From assembly GCF_001425305.1 (NCBI RefSeq), contig NZ_LMEE01000003.1, positions 525,634-589,633 of the forward strand: DNA of 64,000 nucleotides, in the 5' to 3' direction. The notes under the pieces were generated by a model. That model did not search any database. It saw only the letters and a list, made by a program, of their open reading frames with translations, and was not told where the DNA came from. A program made the translations under genes and the position numbers. This DNA comes from Phenylobacterium sp. Root1290. GTDB lineage: Bacteria; Pseudomonadota; Alphaproteobacteria; Caulobacterales; Caulobacteraceae. This document shows, piece after piece, positions 25,446 through 34,329 of the stretch. The first letter of the stretch is position 1. Each line of letters begins with the position of its first letter.

Positions 25446-26234
25446 TCAGGACCGGATGTTGCTGGCGGTGCGCAGCATCTCGTCGGCCGAGGTGATGACC
25501 TTCGAGTTCATCTCATACGCCCGCTGGGCGACGATGAGGGCGGTGATTTCGGTGACCGCATCGACGTTCGAGGCTTCGGTGTAGCCCTGGTTGATCACGC
25601 CGATGCCGTCGACGCCGGGGATGCCGACGGTCGGCGCGCCGGAGGCGGCGCTTTCCTTCAGCAGGTTGTCGCCGATGGCGTCGAGGCCGGCCTCGTTGAC
25701 GAAGGTGGCCAGTTCCAGGTTGCCGATCACGTCCTGCGCGGTCTGGCCGGCGCGGATCGCCTGGACCTGGCCGCTCTTGGAGATCGAGATGTCGGTGGCG
25801 TCGGCCGGAATGGTGATGGCCGGCTCGATCAGGTAGCCGTCCTCGGTGACCAGCTGGCCCTGGTCGTTGGGCGAGAAGTTGCCGGCGCGGGTGTAGGCGA
25901 TCTCGCCGCTCGGCATCATCACCTGGAAGTAGCCGCGGCCGGAGATCGCCATGTCGAACTTGCCGCCGGTGGCGGTCATGTTGCCCTGCTGGGTGATGCG
26001 GTAGACCGACCCGGCCTTCACCCCGCCGCCGACCTGCACGCCGGTCGGAACCACCGTGCCCTGGTCGGACGACTGCGCGCCCGCCCGCTCGATGGTCTGG
26101 TAGAGCAGGTCCTGGAACTCCGCCCGCTGCTTCTTGAAGCCAACGGTGTTCATGTTGGCGATGTTGTTCGAGATGACCTCGACGTTGAGCTGCTGAGCGG
26201 CCATGCCGGTCGCGGCTGTGCGGAGCGCTTGCAT
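25446..26234 (-). CDS. flgG: Flagellar distal rod protein FlgG
   Basis: 262 residues, the normal size. MQALRTAATGMAAQQLNVEVISNNIANMNTVGFKK is the rod/hook N-terminal signature and VDAVTEITALIVAQRAYEMNSKVI is the C-terminal helix. FlgG polymerises into the distal rod crossing the P- and L-rings. It is the second gene of the flgFGAH operon, 13 bases after flgF. Confidence 0.98.
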   Translation of the reverse strand: MQALRTAATGMAAQQLNVEVISNNIANMNTVGFKKQRAEFQDLLYQTIERAGAQSSDQGTVVPTGVQVGGGVKAGSVYRITQQGNMTATGGKFDMAISGRGYFQVMMPSGEIAYTRAGNFSPNDQGQLVTEDGYLIEPAITIPADATDISISKSGQVQAIRAGQTAQDVIGNLELATFVNEAGLDAIGDNLLKESAASGAPTVGIPGVDGIGVINQGYTEASNVDAVTEITALIVAQRAYEMNSKVITSADEMLRTASNIRS

Positions 26235-26247
26235 CGGCGGATATCCC

Positions 26248-26985
26248 TTAGTTCACTTTGCCCATGCGCTCGATCGAGCGACGGGAGAGTTCGGCGTTGG
26301 CGTCCATCATCTTGGCGACGGACTCGTATGTGCGGGTGATCTCGATCATCCGGGTGATCTCGGAGACCGGCTTGACGTTGGAACCTTCCAGCATGCCTTG
26401 CTGGATCACGGATTCCGTCGCCGCCTGGGGCTGGGCGTTCGAGGTGTTGCGGTAGCGGTTCTCACCGACCTTCTCGAGCACCGACAGCTCGTCGAAACGG
26501 GCCATTCCGACCTTGCCCAGGCGCTCGTTGCCCTGGCTGACCGTGCCGTCCTTGGCGATGGTCACGGGGCCCAGCTTCGGGTCGATGGTGATGTCGCCGC
26601 CGCCTTCGTCCAGCAGCGCCGCGCCGTCCTCGGTGACTAGGCGGCCGGCCTCATCCATGTGGAATCGGCCGTCGCGGGTGAACTGTTCGCCGTCCGCGGC
26701 GCGCACCCGGAAGAAACCGTCGCCCTGGATGCCGAGATCGAAGGTCCCGCCGGTGGCGCGCAGCACGCCCTGGCCGAAATCGCGTCCGACGCTGCGGTCG
26801 ATCACGAACTTCACCGGACGCGGCGCGCCGAAGGTGTGGGCCGGCGCCATCGGCTCGGTTTCGACCATCAGGCTTTCGACCTTGAAGCCGGTCGTATCGA
26901 TGTTGGCGATGTTGTTGGCCACGATGTCCAATTCGCGGCGCAGCGTCATCTGGCGCGAGAGTCCGACGTAGAGGGCGTTGTCCAT
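26248..26985 (-). CDS. flgF: Flagellar proximal rod protein FlgF
   Basis: 245 residues. The N-terminus MDNALYVGLSRQMTLRRELDIVANNIANIDTTGFK and the C-terminus VKPVSEITRMIEITRTYESVAKMMD mark the rod protein family; the FlgF-type QGDGFFRVRAADGEQFTRDGRF motif lies between. It is the first gene of the flgFGAH unit and is preceded by a good sigma-54 promoter, which fits later-class flagellar expression in Caulobacter. It is divergent from fliL. Confidence 0.97.
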   Translation of the reverse strand: MDNALYVGLSRQMTLRRELDIVANNIANIDTTGFKVESLMVETEPMAPAHTFGAPRPVKFVIDRSVGRDFGQGVLRATGGTFDLGIQGDGFFRVRAADGEQFTRDGRFHMDEAGRLVTEDGAALLDEGGGDITIDPKLGPVTIAKDGTVSQGNERLGKVGMARFDELSVLEKVGENRYRNTSNAQPQAATESVIQQGMLEGSNVKPVSEITRMIEITRTYESVAKMMDANAELSRRSIERMGKVN

Positions 26986-27026
26986 GGCGAAGCCTTAACC
27001 TGCGGCGTTTTCGTCACCGGTTTGGC

Positions 27027-27043
27027 TGCAAGGATCGGGCCAG
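27027..27043 (-). promoter_or_regulatory. Sigma-54 promoter for flgFGAH
   Basis: Read on the minus strand from 27043, the sequence CTGGCCCGATCCTTGCA matches the -24/-12 consensus (TGGCACG-N4-TTGCW) at all but one conserved base. The -12 GC falls about 42 bases before the flgF ATG. In Caulobacter the operons for rod and ring proteins are sigma-54 dependent. Confidence 0.8.
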
Positions 27044-27089
27044 TTCAAAAACTCAATGAAAACAGCGAGAAATAAGGTTAACGCACGCC

Positions 27090-27110
27090 GCCCGGCGGAA
27101 ATTGCCCGGC
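27090..27110. promoter_or_regulatory. Direct repeat, candidate FlbD-type enhancer
   Basis: GCCCGGC at 27090-27096 and again at 27104-27110 are separated by GGAAATT. It lies about 50 bases upstream of the -24 element of the sigma-54 promoter and about 95 bases before fliL, a typical place for the FlbD-bound ftr elements that activate sigma-54 flagellar promoters. The exact ftr consensus was not checked. Confidence 0.4.
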
Positions 27111-27150
27111 ACGAAAATCGCCCTCGTTAATACTCGTTAAAAACTTGTCC

Positions 27151-27158
27151 TTAACCAT
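27151..27158 (+). promoter_or_regulatory. CtrA half-site (TTAACCAT) before fliL
   Basis: TTAACCAT matches the CtrA-binding half-site of early Caulobacter flagellar promoters and lies 44 bases before the fliL GTG. Further TTAA elements at 27127 and 27137 (six-base spacing) and at 27079 enrich the region. Activated CtrA would switch on fliL-fliM here. Confidence 0.65.
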
Positions 27159-27202
27159 GACTGGGCCATGAGACGGGGTAAGATTCTAAGGAGCGCGCGC
27201 GC

Positions 27203-27790
27203 GTGGCCAAGGACAAGGTGAAGGAAGCCCCGCAAGGCGACGCCGCTGAAGGCGAAGACGGCGAGGGTGCGCCCGCGAAAAAGAAGTTCACCCCGAAGAT
27301 GATGATCATCGCCGGGGTCGCGGCTTTGCTCGTGCTCGGCGGCGGCGGGGCCGGCGCCTTTTTCCTGCTGAAGCCCAAGCCGGAGGCGGCCGCCGGCAAG
27401 GCTGCGGAAAAGAAAAAAGAAAAGAAGGGCGAGAAGAAGGGCGAGGGCGAGAAGCCCGTCGGCCAGGTCCGTGAAGGACCCGACGGCATCCTGTTCTACA
27501 CCATGCCCAGCGTGGTCGTGAACATGCAGACCGCCGACGGCCGCTCGACCTTCCTGAAGCTCAAGCTGACCCTGGAAGTGCCGGACCAGGCGACCGTCGA
27601 CCTGCTGGAGCCGAACATGCCTAGGCTCCAGGACATGTTCCAGACCTTCCTGCGCGAACTGCGCCCCGAGGACCTTCAGGGCAGCCAAGGCTCCTACCAG
27701 CTGCGCATGGAGATCCAGCGCCGGGTCAACATGGTCATCGCACCGTCCAAGGTGAACGCCGTCCTGATCGAGGAGATGCTGATCAACTAG
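27203..27790 (+). CDS. fliL: Flagellar basal-body-associated protein FliL
   Basis: 195 residues from a GTG start, supported by AAGGAG nine bases upstream. A charged cytoplasmic N-terminus is followed by one membrane helix (MMIIAGVAALLVLGGGGAGAFFLL), a lysine-rich linker, and a periplasmic domain with LEVPDQATVDLLEPNMPRLQDMFQTFLREL that is characteristic of FliL. The protein surrounds or supports the stator and is required for motility. It heads a run of five same-strand genes to 33133 and carries a CtrA half-site in front. Confidence 0.96.
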   Translation: MAKDKVKEAPQGDAAEGEDGEGAPAKKKFTPKMMIIAGVAALLVLGGGGAGAFFLLKPKPEAAAGKAAEKKKEKKGEKKGEGEKPVGQVREGPDGILFYTMPSVVVNMQTADGRSTFLKLKLTLEVPDQATVDLLEPNMPRLQDMFQTFLRELRPEDLQGSQGSYQLRMEIQRRVNMVIAPSKVNAVLIEEMLIN

Positions 27791-27816
27791 GGCCCTCCCT
27801 GGTTGGCGCGTGACCC

Positions 27817-28908
27817 ATGGCTGACGAAGAACCCCAGATCATCGGCGGGCTGCAGGGCGGGATAAACCCCGACGACCCGGCCACCTGGCAGAACCCCGAC
27901 GACAAGGTCGAAGGGCTGCTCGGCGCCGAGCGCATCCTCAATCAGGACGAGATCGACAGCCTGCTGGGCTTCGACCTTTCCGATGAGGAGGCGGCCGAGC
28001 GCTCGGGCATCCGCGCGATCATCAACTCGGCGCTGGTGTCGTATGAACGCCTGCCGATGCTGGAGATCGTCTTCGACCGCCTGGTGCGGTTGATGACGAC
28101 GTCCCTGCGGAACTTCACCTCGGACAACGTTGAGGTCAGCCTCGACAACATCTCGTCGATCCGTTTCGGCGACTATCTGAACTCGATCCCGCTGCCGGCC
28201 ATCCTCTCGGTCTTCAAGGCCGAGGAACTGGAAAACTACGGCCTGCTGACGGTCGATTCCAACCTGATCTACTCGATCGTCGACGTGCTGCTGGGCGGTC
28301 GCCGCGGCACTGCGGCCATGCGCATCGAGGGCCGTCCCTACACCACCATCGAGCGGGTTCTGGTCCAGCGGATGGTCGAGGTCGTGCTGGCCGACGCCCG
28401 CGCCGCCTTCGAGCCGCTGACCCCGGTGACCTTCACCCTCGACCGGCTGGAAACCAATCCGCGCTTCGCCGCCATCGCGCGGCCGGCCAATGCGGCGATC
28501 CTGGTCAAGCTGCGCATCGACATGGAAGACCGCGGCGGCCGCATCGAGCTGTTGCTGCCCTACGCCACCCTCGAGCCCATCCGGAAGATGCTGCTGCAGC
28601 AGTTCATGGGCGAGAAGTTCGGCCGCGACAACATCTGGGAAAGCCACCTGGCGACCGAGCTCTGGACAACCCAGCTCGACGTGCGGGCCGTGCTCGACGA
28701 GCAGCAGCTGCCGCTCCGCGAGGTGCTGGAGCTGAAGGTCGGCGACACCCTGATGCTGAACGCGACGCCCGACAGCCAGGTCGAATTGCGCGCCGGCGCG
28801 ATCCCGCTGACGCGCGGGCGCATGGGCCGGCGCAACCACCACATCGCCGTGCGCGTCGACGGGCCGCTGTCGCCGCACGCCAAGAAAGCCATCTCGAGGT
28901 TCAAATGA
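27817..28908 (+). CDS. fliM: Flagellar motor switch protein FliM
   Basis: 363 residues. LNQDEIDSLLGFDL near residue 41 is the CheY-P-binding motif, here behind an extra 40-residue acidic leader. The middle domain contains SVDLLLGGRRG-type and VLADARAAF segments, and the C-terminal SpoA-like domain ends ...LTRGRMGRRNHHIAVRVDGPLS. FliM sits in the C-ring and sets rotation direction. It overlaps the next gene by four bases (ATGA). Confidence 0.97.
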   Translation: MADEEPQIIGGLQGGINPDDPATWQNPDDKVEGLLGAERILNQDEIDSLLGFDLSDEEAAERSGIRAIINSALVSYERLPMLEIVFDRLVRLMTTSLRNFTSDNVEVSLDNISSIRFGDYLNSIPLPAILSVFKAEELENYGLLTVDSNLIYSIVDVLLGGRRGTAAMRIEGRPYTTIERVLVQRMVEVVLADARAAFEPLTPVTFTLDRLETNPRFAAIARPANAAILVKLRIDMEDRGGRIELLLPYATLEPIRKMLLQQFMGEKFGRDNIWESHLATELWTTQLDVRAVLDEQQLPLREVLELKVGDTLMLNATPDSQVELRAGAIPLTRGRMGRRNHHIAVRVDGPLSPHAKKAISRFK

Positions 28909-29423
28909 GCGCTGTCGCCATCGGCCTGAACCTGATGCTCGCCGGCCTGCTGGCCGCGGCCCTGATGATGGGCTACCGCCTCAATGCGCGCCTCAAGGCG
29001 CTGCGTGAGAGTCACGAGGGCTTCGCCAGGGCGGTCGCCGATCTGGACGCCGCCGCCGCCCGCGCCGAACAGGGCCTGGCCGACCTGCGCGCCGCCACCG
29101 ACGAGGCGCACGACGCCCTGGCCGATCGCATTGAAAAGGCGCGCGTCCTGACCGCCAAGCTCGATCGCCAATTGCAAGGCGTCCCGCAGTCGGCGGCGTC
29201 GCATCGCGGCGTCGAGCCGGTGGCCGAAGCCGATGTCGAGCGTGTCACCCATCGCCTGGGCGCTCTGCTGTCGGCTTCCCGCGATCCTCGGCCCGAGCGC
29301 CAACCCGCCGCGCCCCGGCGTGAAGCGGCGCCGGCCGCCCGCCCGACTTTTGACGACGACCTCTTCGACCAGCCCGCCGAGCGTCGCCCGACGCCCGGCG
29401 CGCGCCTGGGAGCCCGCCGATGA
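28905..29423 (+). CDS. DUF6468-like single-pass membrane protein, possible flagellar placement factor (PflI-like)
   Basis: 172 residues: an N-terminal membrane helix (about 4-24, IGLNLMLAGLLAAALMMGY), a cytoplasmic coiled-coil stretch (about 28-90) and a proline/arginine-rich tail. The gene overlaps both fliM and the MotE-like gene, so the three are co-translated. The position directly after fliM and the bitopic layout resemble the Caulobacter protein PflI, which marks the pole for flagellum assembly; that identification is from memory and should be checked. Low-complexity alanine content reduces homology signals. Confidence 0.7.
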   Translation: MSAVAIGLNLMLAGLLAAALMMGYRLNARLKALRESHEGFARAVADLDAAAARAEQGLADLRAATDEAHDALADRIEKARVLTAKLDRQLQGVPQSAASHRGVEPVAEADVERVTHRLGALLSASRDPRPERQPAAPRREAAPAARPTFDDDLFDQPAERRPTPGARLGARR

Positions 29424-30211
29424 AGAATATCCCCCGCATCCTGCCGCTGGTCGGTGTCGCCATGGTCGGCGTGCTGGGTCTGAACGCCCTGTCCGGCGCC
29501 CAGAGCCTGCCTGATCTGGTCTCCGGCGCACGCGCCTTCGCCGAGGAAGCCGCCAAGGGCGTGGCGCCGGCCAAGGACGAGGCCAAGGCCGCGACGGGCG
29601 AGGCCAAGGACGCCGCTGCCAGCGTGCCGAACCTGCCGGCCGCGGCTAAGCCGGCCGCGGTCTGCGCGCCCACCGCCGCCGAACTGGCCAAGGAGGCCGG
29701 CCTCTCGCCTGCGGAGCTGCAGGTTCTGCAGAGCCTGGGCGCCCGCCGCGGCCAGCTCGACAAGCGCGAGCAGGACCTCGACGTCCAGCTCGCCCTGATG
29801 GCCGCCGCCGAAGCCAAGCTCGACGCCAAGATCCAGGCGCTCAACGGCATGAAGGGCGACATCGCCAAGCTGATGGTCGATGCCGACGAGAAGGAACAGG
29901 CCGAGATCGACCGCCTGGTGAAGGTGTTCGAACTCATGAAGCCCAAGGACGCCGCCCCGCGGATGGTGCTGCTCGACGACGCTGTGCGTCTCCCGGTCGC
30001 GGCGAAGATGAAGGAGCGGGCGCTCTCGCCGATCATCGCCAACATGCCGCCGGTCGAGGCCAAGAAGCTGACCGAGGCGCTCGCCCGCCGCTTCGCCGAC
30101 GTCAAGAAGGTGGCCGCCGCCGCGCAGGCCGCCGCCGGACCGCTGCCCGCCGCGCCGCGTCCCGCCGCTCAGGCCGCGGCTCCAGCCGCGCCGCCCGCCA
30201 AGGCCGGATAA
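29420..30211 (+). CDS. MotE-like flagellar/periplasmic coiled-coil protein
   Basis: 263 residues. A hydrophobic N-terminal signal or anchor (about residues 6-28) is followed by an alanine-rich linker, a coiled coil (about 95-160, ELQVLQSLGARRGQLDKREQDL) and a C-terminal MgtE-N-like helical block (IIANMPPVEAKKLTEALARRF). This is the layout of MotE, a chaperone for the periplasmic motility protein MotC in rhizobia. Here it is directly followed by a large periplasmic TPR protein that could be its client. It overlaps the DUF6468-like gene and lies three bases before the TPR gene. Confidence 0.8.
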   Translation: MKNIPRILPLVGVAMVGVLGLNALSGAQSLPDLVSGARAFAEEAAKGVAPAKDEAKAATGEAKDAAASVPNLPAAAKPAAVCAPTAAELAKEAGLSPAELQVLQSLGARRGQLDKREQDLDVQLALMAAAEAKLDAKIQALNGMKGDIAKLMVDADEKEQAEIDRLVKVFELMKPKDAAPRMVLLDDAVRLPVAAKMKERALSPIIANMPPVEAKKLTEALARRFADVKKVAAAAQAAAGPLPAAPRPAAQAAAPAAPPAKAG

Positions 30212-30214
30212 CCG

Positions 30215-33133
30215 ATGAAACTGCGCCAGGCCCTCAGGTCGAGCGTCGCGGCGATTACCATCGCCAGCGTCGCTGCGCCTACCGGTCTGTCCGCACAGAC
30301 ATCGGAAGCTGCTGCCCGTCCCAGCGCCCAGGTTCGGGTCGCCCAGGCCAAGGACTTCTCGCGGATCGAGCTCGGCGGCCGCGCCGTGGCGCGGCGCGAT
30401 GGCCAGACGCTGACGCTGCAGTTGGCGCGCGGCGCCAATCCGGACATCAGCCGCCTGCGCGTTTCGCCGCCACGCTGGCTGAAGGCCGCTGAACTGCGCC
30501 GCGCCGCCGGCGGCGCGACCCTTGTGCTGACCCTCGCCGACAACGCCGACGCCCGTGTGGGCACGGCCGATGGCTCGACCTACGTCAATCTCTTCGAAAA
30601 GCCGCCGGCGCCTGCTGCGCCGACCGCCATGGCCGAGGCCGCCCCGGTCGCGGCGCCGACGCCGCCGCGCGCCAATCCTGTCCCTGCCGGCGGCGTGGTC
30701 CGCATGGCGACCAAGGTCGGGGCGGGGCAGGTGCAGCTCAGCTTCCCGTGGGCCAACCCAGCGGGCGCCTCGGTGTTCCGGCGCGGCGGCGCGGTCTGGG
30801 TGGTGTTCGACGCTCCGGCGGCCCTGGACATCTCGGCCGCACCGCGCGGCCTGCGTCAGATGGGCGGCGTCACGACCTATCGCGGGAACGACTATGCGGC
30901 CGTCCGCATCGAGTCGCCCTCCAGCACGCCGTTCTTCGCCGCCTCCCAGGGCGCGACCTGGACCGTGATCCTGGGCCCCGGCGCCCAGGTCGAGCAGGCT
31001 GCGCAGATCCGGGTGGTGCGCGATCAGGCCGGCGGTCCGGCGGGCCTCAAGGCGGCGGTTTCCGGCGCGACCAAGGTCGTGCGTGTCGCCGATCCGATCG
31101 TGGGCGACACGCTCTCAGTCGTCACCGCCCTCGGCCCGGCCAAGGGGCTGCCGTCGCGCCGCGAGTTCGTACAGATGGCGCTGCTGCCCTCGGCCCAGGG
31201 CCTGGCGGCGGAGTCCTATATCGACGACCTGGCGATGAGCCAGGATGGCGACCTGGTGCAGATCGGACGCCCGGCGGGCCTGACGCTGTCGCCGGCCTCG
31301 GCCACGGTCGTGCGCGCCGAAGCGACGCTTGGCGCCCCGCAGCCGGCCAGCCTGCCTGGCCTGATCGACCATCAGAACTGGGCCAAGACCGGCTCGGGCG
31401 GATTCCTCTCGCGCTACAACGCCCTGCTGGCCGCCGCCAACGAAGAGGCGGCCGTCGGGCGTGACGCTCCGGTGGCGGCGCGCATGGCGCTGGCCAGGTT
31501 CCTGGTCGGCTCCGAGCTCTCGTTCGAAGCCATCGGCGTGCTCAACGATACCGCGCGCCGCAATCCTTCGGTGATGGAGGATCCGGAATTCCGCGGCCTG
31601 CGCGGCATCGCCCGTGTCATGGCGCGCCGCTACAAGGAGGCGCAGGCCGACTTCTCCGCGCCGATCCTGCAGGACGACCCGTCCATCTCCCTGTGGCGCT
31701 CGTACGTCGCCGCCCAACTGGCCCAGTGGCCCGAGGCGCGCAGCCAGTTCGGGGCCGGCGCCGAGGCGTTCAACCAGTTCTCGCCGACGTGGAAGGCGCG
31801 CTTCGCCCGCTCGGACGCCCTGGCCGCGCTGGCTCTGGGCGACGTGAACGGCGCCGATGCGCGCATCAAGCTCGCCCTCATGGACAGGACCGACCCGTTG
31901 GAGGAGCTGGCGACCCGGCTGGTCCAGGGCCAGGTCGTCGAGGCGCTGGGCCACAAGGACCGTGCGCTGCGCATCTACGCCGCCGTGGCCGGCGCGCCGA
32001 GCGAGGCGATCGCCGCGCCGGCGACCTTGCGCGCCACCAAGATCCGCCTGGAGACGGGCAAGATCACCCCTGTCCAGGCCGCCAACGTCTTCGCCGGCCT
32101 GCGCTATCGCTGGCGGGGCGATGCGACCGAGCTCGAGACCATCCGCGCGCTGGGCCACCTTTATCTGAGCCAGGGTCGCTACCGCGAGGCGCTGGAAGCC
32201 TTGCGCGGAGCAGGGAGCCGCATGCCCGATCTGCCGGAGGCCCTGCAGCTGCAGGCCGATCTGGCGGCCGCCTTCCGGGCGCTGTTCCTCGACGGCGCCG
32301 CCGATGGCCTGGAGCCTGTTCAGGCCCTGGCGATGTTCTACGACTTCCGCGAACTGACGCCGCTGGGCGCTGACGGCGACATGATGGTGCGCCGGCTGGT
32401 CCGCCGCCTCGTCGACGTGGATCTGCTCGATCAGGCCGCGGAACTGCTGAAGTACCAGGCCGAGAACCGCCTCAACGGCGTGCCGCGGGCGCAGGTCTCC
32501 ACCGATCTGGCGCTGATCTACCTGATGGATCGCCGGCCCGAGCAGGCGCTGCAGGCGATCAACGCCTCGCGCACGACGATCCTGCCCACCGCCCTCAACG
32601 CCGAGCGCCGCGTCGTCGAGGCCCGCGCGCTGATGGGCCTGGGCCGCTACGACCACGGCCTGGAGCTGCTGGAACGCGACACAGGCCGCGACGCCCAGGA
32701 CACCCGCGGCGAGATCTTCTGGAAGCAGAAGAACTGGGCTGCAGCCGCCTCGATCTTCGAGAAGAGCCTGGGTGATCGCTGGAAGCTGCCGGGCCCGCTC
32801 AGCGCCGAGGAGGAAGGCAAGCTGCTGCGCACCGGTGTCGCCTACAGCCTGGCCGGCGACGACGTTTCCCTGGCGCGGATGCAGCAGCGCTACTCGGGCT
32901 TCTACGACCAGGCGCGCAATCCCGAGGCGCTGCGCGTCGCCCTGACCGGCGTGCAGACCGGGCAACTCAACGTCAGCGACTTCGGCCGGGCCACGGCCGA
33001 CAACGAGGCGTTCGCCGGTTGGGTCGCCAAGATGAAGGTCAAGTTCCGCGAGAAGCCGGCGCCTCTCGGCCCGGCCACGACGCCAGCGCCGACCGCAAAG
33101 CAGGCTGTGGCGCCGACCGCCGCCCGCGGCTGA
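30215..33133 (+). CDS. Large periplasmic TPR protein of the fliLM operon
   Basis: 972 residues. A signal peptide of about 28 residues leads into a beta-rich, AMIN-like N-terminal part (about 45-350, with alanine/proline-rich linkers), then a long helical region (about 390-900) with TPR-like units such as HLYLSQGRYREALEALRGAG and LALIYLMDRRPEQALQAI. The tail is proline/alanine-rich. It is probably periplasmic and bound to the basal body or peptidoglycan. It ends the fliL-fliM-DUF6468-motE-like run, so a motility role is inferred from context. A functional counterpart of rhizobial MotC is one possibility; overall similarity cannot be judged here. Confidence 0.75.
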   Translation: MKLRQALRSSVAAITIASVAAPTGLSAQTSEAAARPSAQVRVAQAKDFSRIELGGRAVARRDGQTLTLQLARGANPDISRLRVSPPRWLKAAELRRAAGGATLVLTLADNADARVGTADGSTYVNLFEKPPAPAAPTAMAEAAPVAAPTPPRANPVPAGGVVRMATKVGAGQVQLSFPWANPAGASVFRRGGAVWVVFDAPAALDISAAPRGLRQMGGVTTYRGNDYAAVRIESPSSTPFFAASQGATWTVILGPGAQVEQAAQIRVVRDQAGGPAGLKAAVSGATKVVRVADPIVGDTLSVVTALGPAKGLPSRREFVQMALLPSAQGLAAESYIDDLAMSQDGDLVQIGRPAGLTLSPASATVVRAEATLGAPQPASLPGLIDHQNWAKTGSGGFLSRYNALLAAANEEAAVGRDAPVAARMALARFLVGSELSFEAIGVLNDTARRNPSVMEDPEFRGLRGIARVMARRYKEAQADFSAPILQDDPSISLWRSYVAAQLAQWPEARSQFGAGAEAFNQFSPTWKARFARSDALAALALGDVNGADARIKLALMDRTDPLEELATRLVQGQVVEALGHKDRALRIYAAVAGAPSEAIAAPATLRATKIRLETGKITPVQAANVFAGLRYRWRGDATELETIRALGHLYLSQGRYREALEALRGAGSRMPDLPEALQLQADLAAAFRALFLDGAADGLEPVQALAMFYDFRELTPLGADGDMMVRRLVRRLVDVDLLDQAAELLKYQAENRLNGVPRAQVSTDLALIYLMDRRPEQALQAINASRTTILPTALNAERRVVEARALMGLGRYDHGLELLERDTGRDAQDTRGEIFWKQKNWAAAASIFEKSLGDRWKLPGPLSAEEEGKLLRTGVAYSLAGDDVSLARMQQRYSGFYDQARNPEALRVALTGVQTGQLNVSDFGRATADNEAFAGWVAKMKVKFREKPAPLGPATTPAPTAKQAVAPTAARG

Positions 33134-33140
33134 CGCTTCG

Positions 33141-33938
33141 CTATCCGCCGCCGGCGCCGCGCTGGAAGCTCTCGACCAGGCTGCCTGCGACCAGCCGCCA
33201 GCCGTCGACCAGCACGAAGAAGATAAGCTTGAAGGGCAGCGAGACCACCACCGGCGGCAGCATCATCATACCCATGCTCATCAGCACGCTGGCGACGACC
33301 AGGTCGATGACCAGGAACGGGATGAACAGCAGGAAGCCGATCTCGAACGCCCGCTTCAATTCGGAGATCATGAACGCCGGGGTGACGACGCTCAGCGGCG
33401 TCTCCTGGGCGGTGGCCGGCCGTTCGATCTTTGAGAGCCGGATGAACAGCGCCAGATCGTCCTGATCCACCTGGCTCAGCATGAAGGTCTTCACCGGGGC
33501 GGCCGAGGCGTCGAACGCCGCCGGCAGCTCCATCTGCTGATCCATCAGCGGCTTGATGCCCTCGTCGTAGGACTTCTGGAACGTCGGGCCCATGACGATG
33601 GCGGTCAGGAACAGCGCCAGGCTGATCAGCACTGCATTGGGCGGGCTCTGCTGCAGGCCAAGCGCCGTCCGCAGCAGGCCCAGAACGACCACGATCCGCA
33701 CGAACGACGTGGTCATGATGACGATCGAGGGGGCCAGCGACAGGACGGTCAGCAGGCCGACCATCTGGACGACCCGCTCCGAGAGCCCGGCGCCGGTCCC
33801 GAGGTCGATGTTGATCGCCTGGGCCGCGGCCGCGGCCGGGAAGATCATCGCCGCGAGGGTCGCCAGCACCGAGAGCCCGGCCGCGCGCCGCCAGTCTTCG
33901 GCGCGTAGATGGAAGAGGGCGGCGAAAACCTTACGCAT
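33141..33938 (-). CDS. fliP: Flagellar export gate protein FliP
   Basis: 265 residues. A signal-like N-terminal helix ending in FPAAAAAQA is followed by the FliP core: MTTSFVRIVVVLGLLRTALGLQQSPPNAVL, a soluble periplasmic loop and the C-terminal pair FEIGFLLFIPFLVIDLVVASVLMSMGMMMLPP. Five FliP copies form the core of the type III export gate with FliQ and FliR. It overlaps fliO by eight bases and ends convergent with the large TPR gene. Confidence 0.98.
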   Translation of the reverse strand: MRKVFAALFHLRAEDWRRAAGLSVLATLAAMIFPAAAAAQAINIDLGTGAGLSERVVQMVGLLTVLSLAPSIVIMTTSFVRIVVVLGLLRTALGLQQSPPNAVLISLALFLTAIVMGPTFQKSYDEGIKPLMDQQMELPAAFDASAAPVKTFMLSQVDQDDLALFIRLSKIERPATAQETPLSVVTPAFMISELKRAFEIGFLLFIPFLVIDLVVASVLMSMGMMMLPPVVVSLPFKLIFFVLVDGWRLVAGSLVESFQRGAGGG

Positions 33939-34224
33939 CGGCGGTGATCTTTGGCTTGCGGGCGGGCTTGGCGGGACTTTGCAGGACCTGGCCCTCGCCG
34001 AGCAGCAGGAGCTTCTCCTCGCCGTCGAACGAGACCACGACCAGCCGTCGGGAGGGGTCCAGGACCAGGGTCTCGACGACCTTCAGGCGGCGGTCAGCCT
34101 TGGCCTTGGCCAGGCGCGCGACGGCGTCGGGCCCAAAGCGCCGCAGGGCGACGGCCGCAAGGCCGACGAGCCCCAGGGTCAGCGCCAGGGCGAAGACGGC
34201 GCGGAGGAAATCAGCGAATTCCAT
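33931..34224 (-). CDS. fliO: Flagellar biosynthesis protein FliO
   Basis: 97 residues. One membrane helix (FLRAVFALALTLGLVGLAAVAL) is followed by the FliO/MopB domain with LKVVETLVLDPSRRLVVVSFDGEEKLLLLG. FliO is a scaffold that helps FliP oligomerise. It overlaps fliP, and starts 66 bases from a CtrA box shared with the divergent flgB operon. Confidence 0.92.
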   Translation of the reverse strand: MEFADFLRAVFALALTLGLVGLAAVALRRFGPDAVARLAKAKADRRLKVVETLVLDPSRRLVVVSFDGEEKLLLLGEGQVLQSPAKPARKPKITADA

Positions 34225-34289
34225 CAGGTGTTCGAAAGGGGGCGGGGCGCGACTCGTGCGCTGTCCCCCTGGGTGTGCGCTGCAGGGTC

Positions 34290-34305
34290 TTAAGGCCTGG
34301 TTAAC
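34290..34305. promoter_or_regulatory. Full CtrA box (TTAA-N7-TTAAC) between fliO and flgB
   Basis: TTAA at 34290-34293, seven bases, then TTAAC at 34301-34305 match the complete CtrA consensus. The box is 24 bases before the flgB ATG and 65 bases before fliO on the other strand, so one site could drive both early flagellar operons. Confidence 0.82.
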
Positions 34306-34329
34306 CCTGTTTGTTCACCATCTTGAGCT

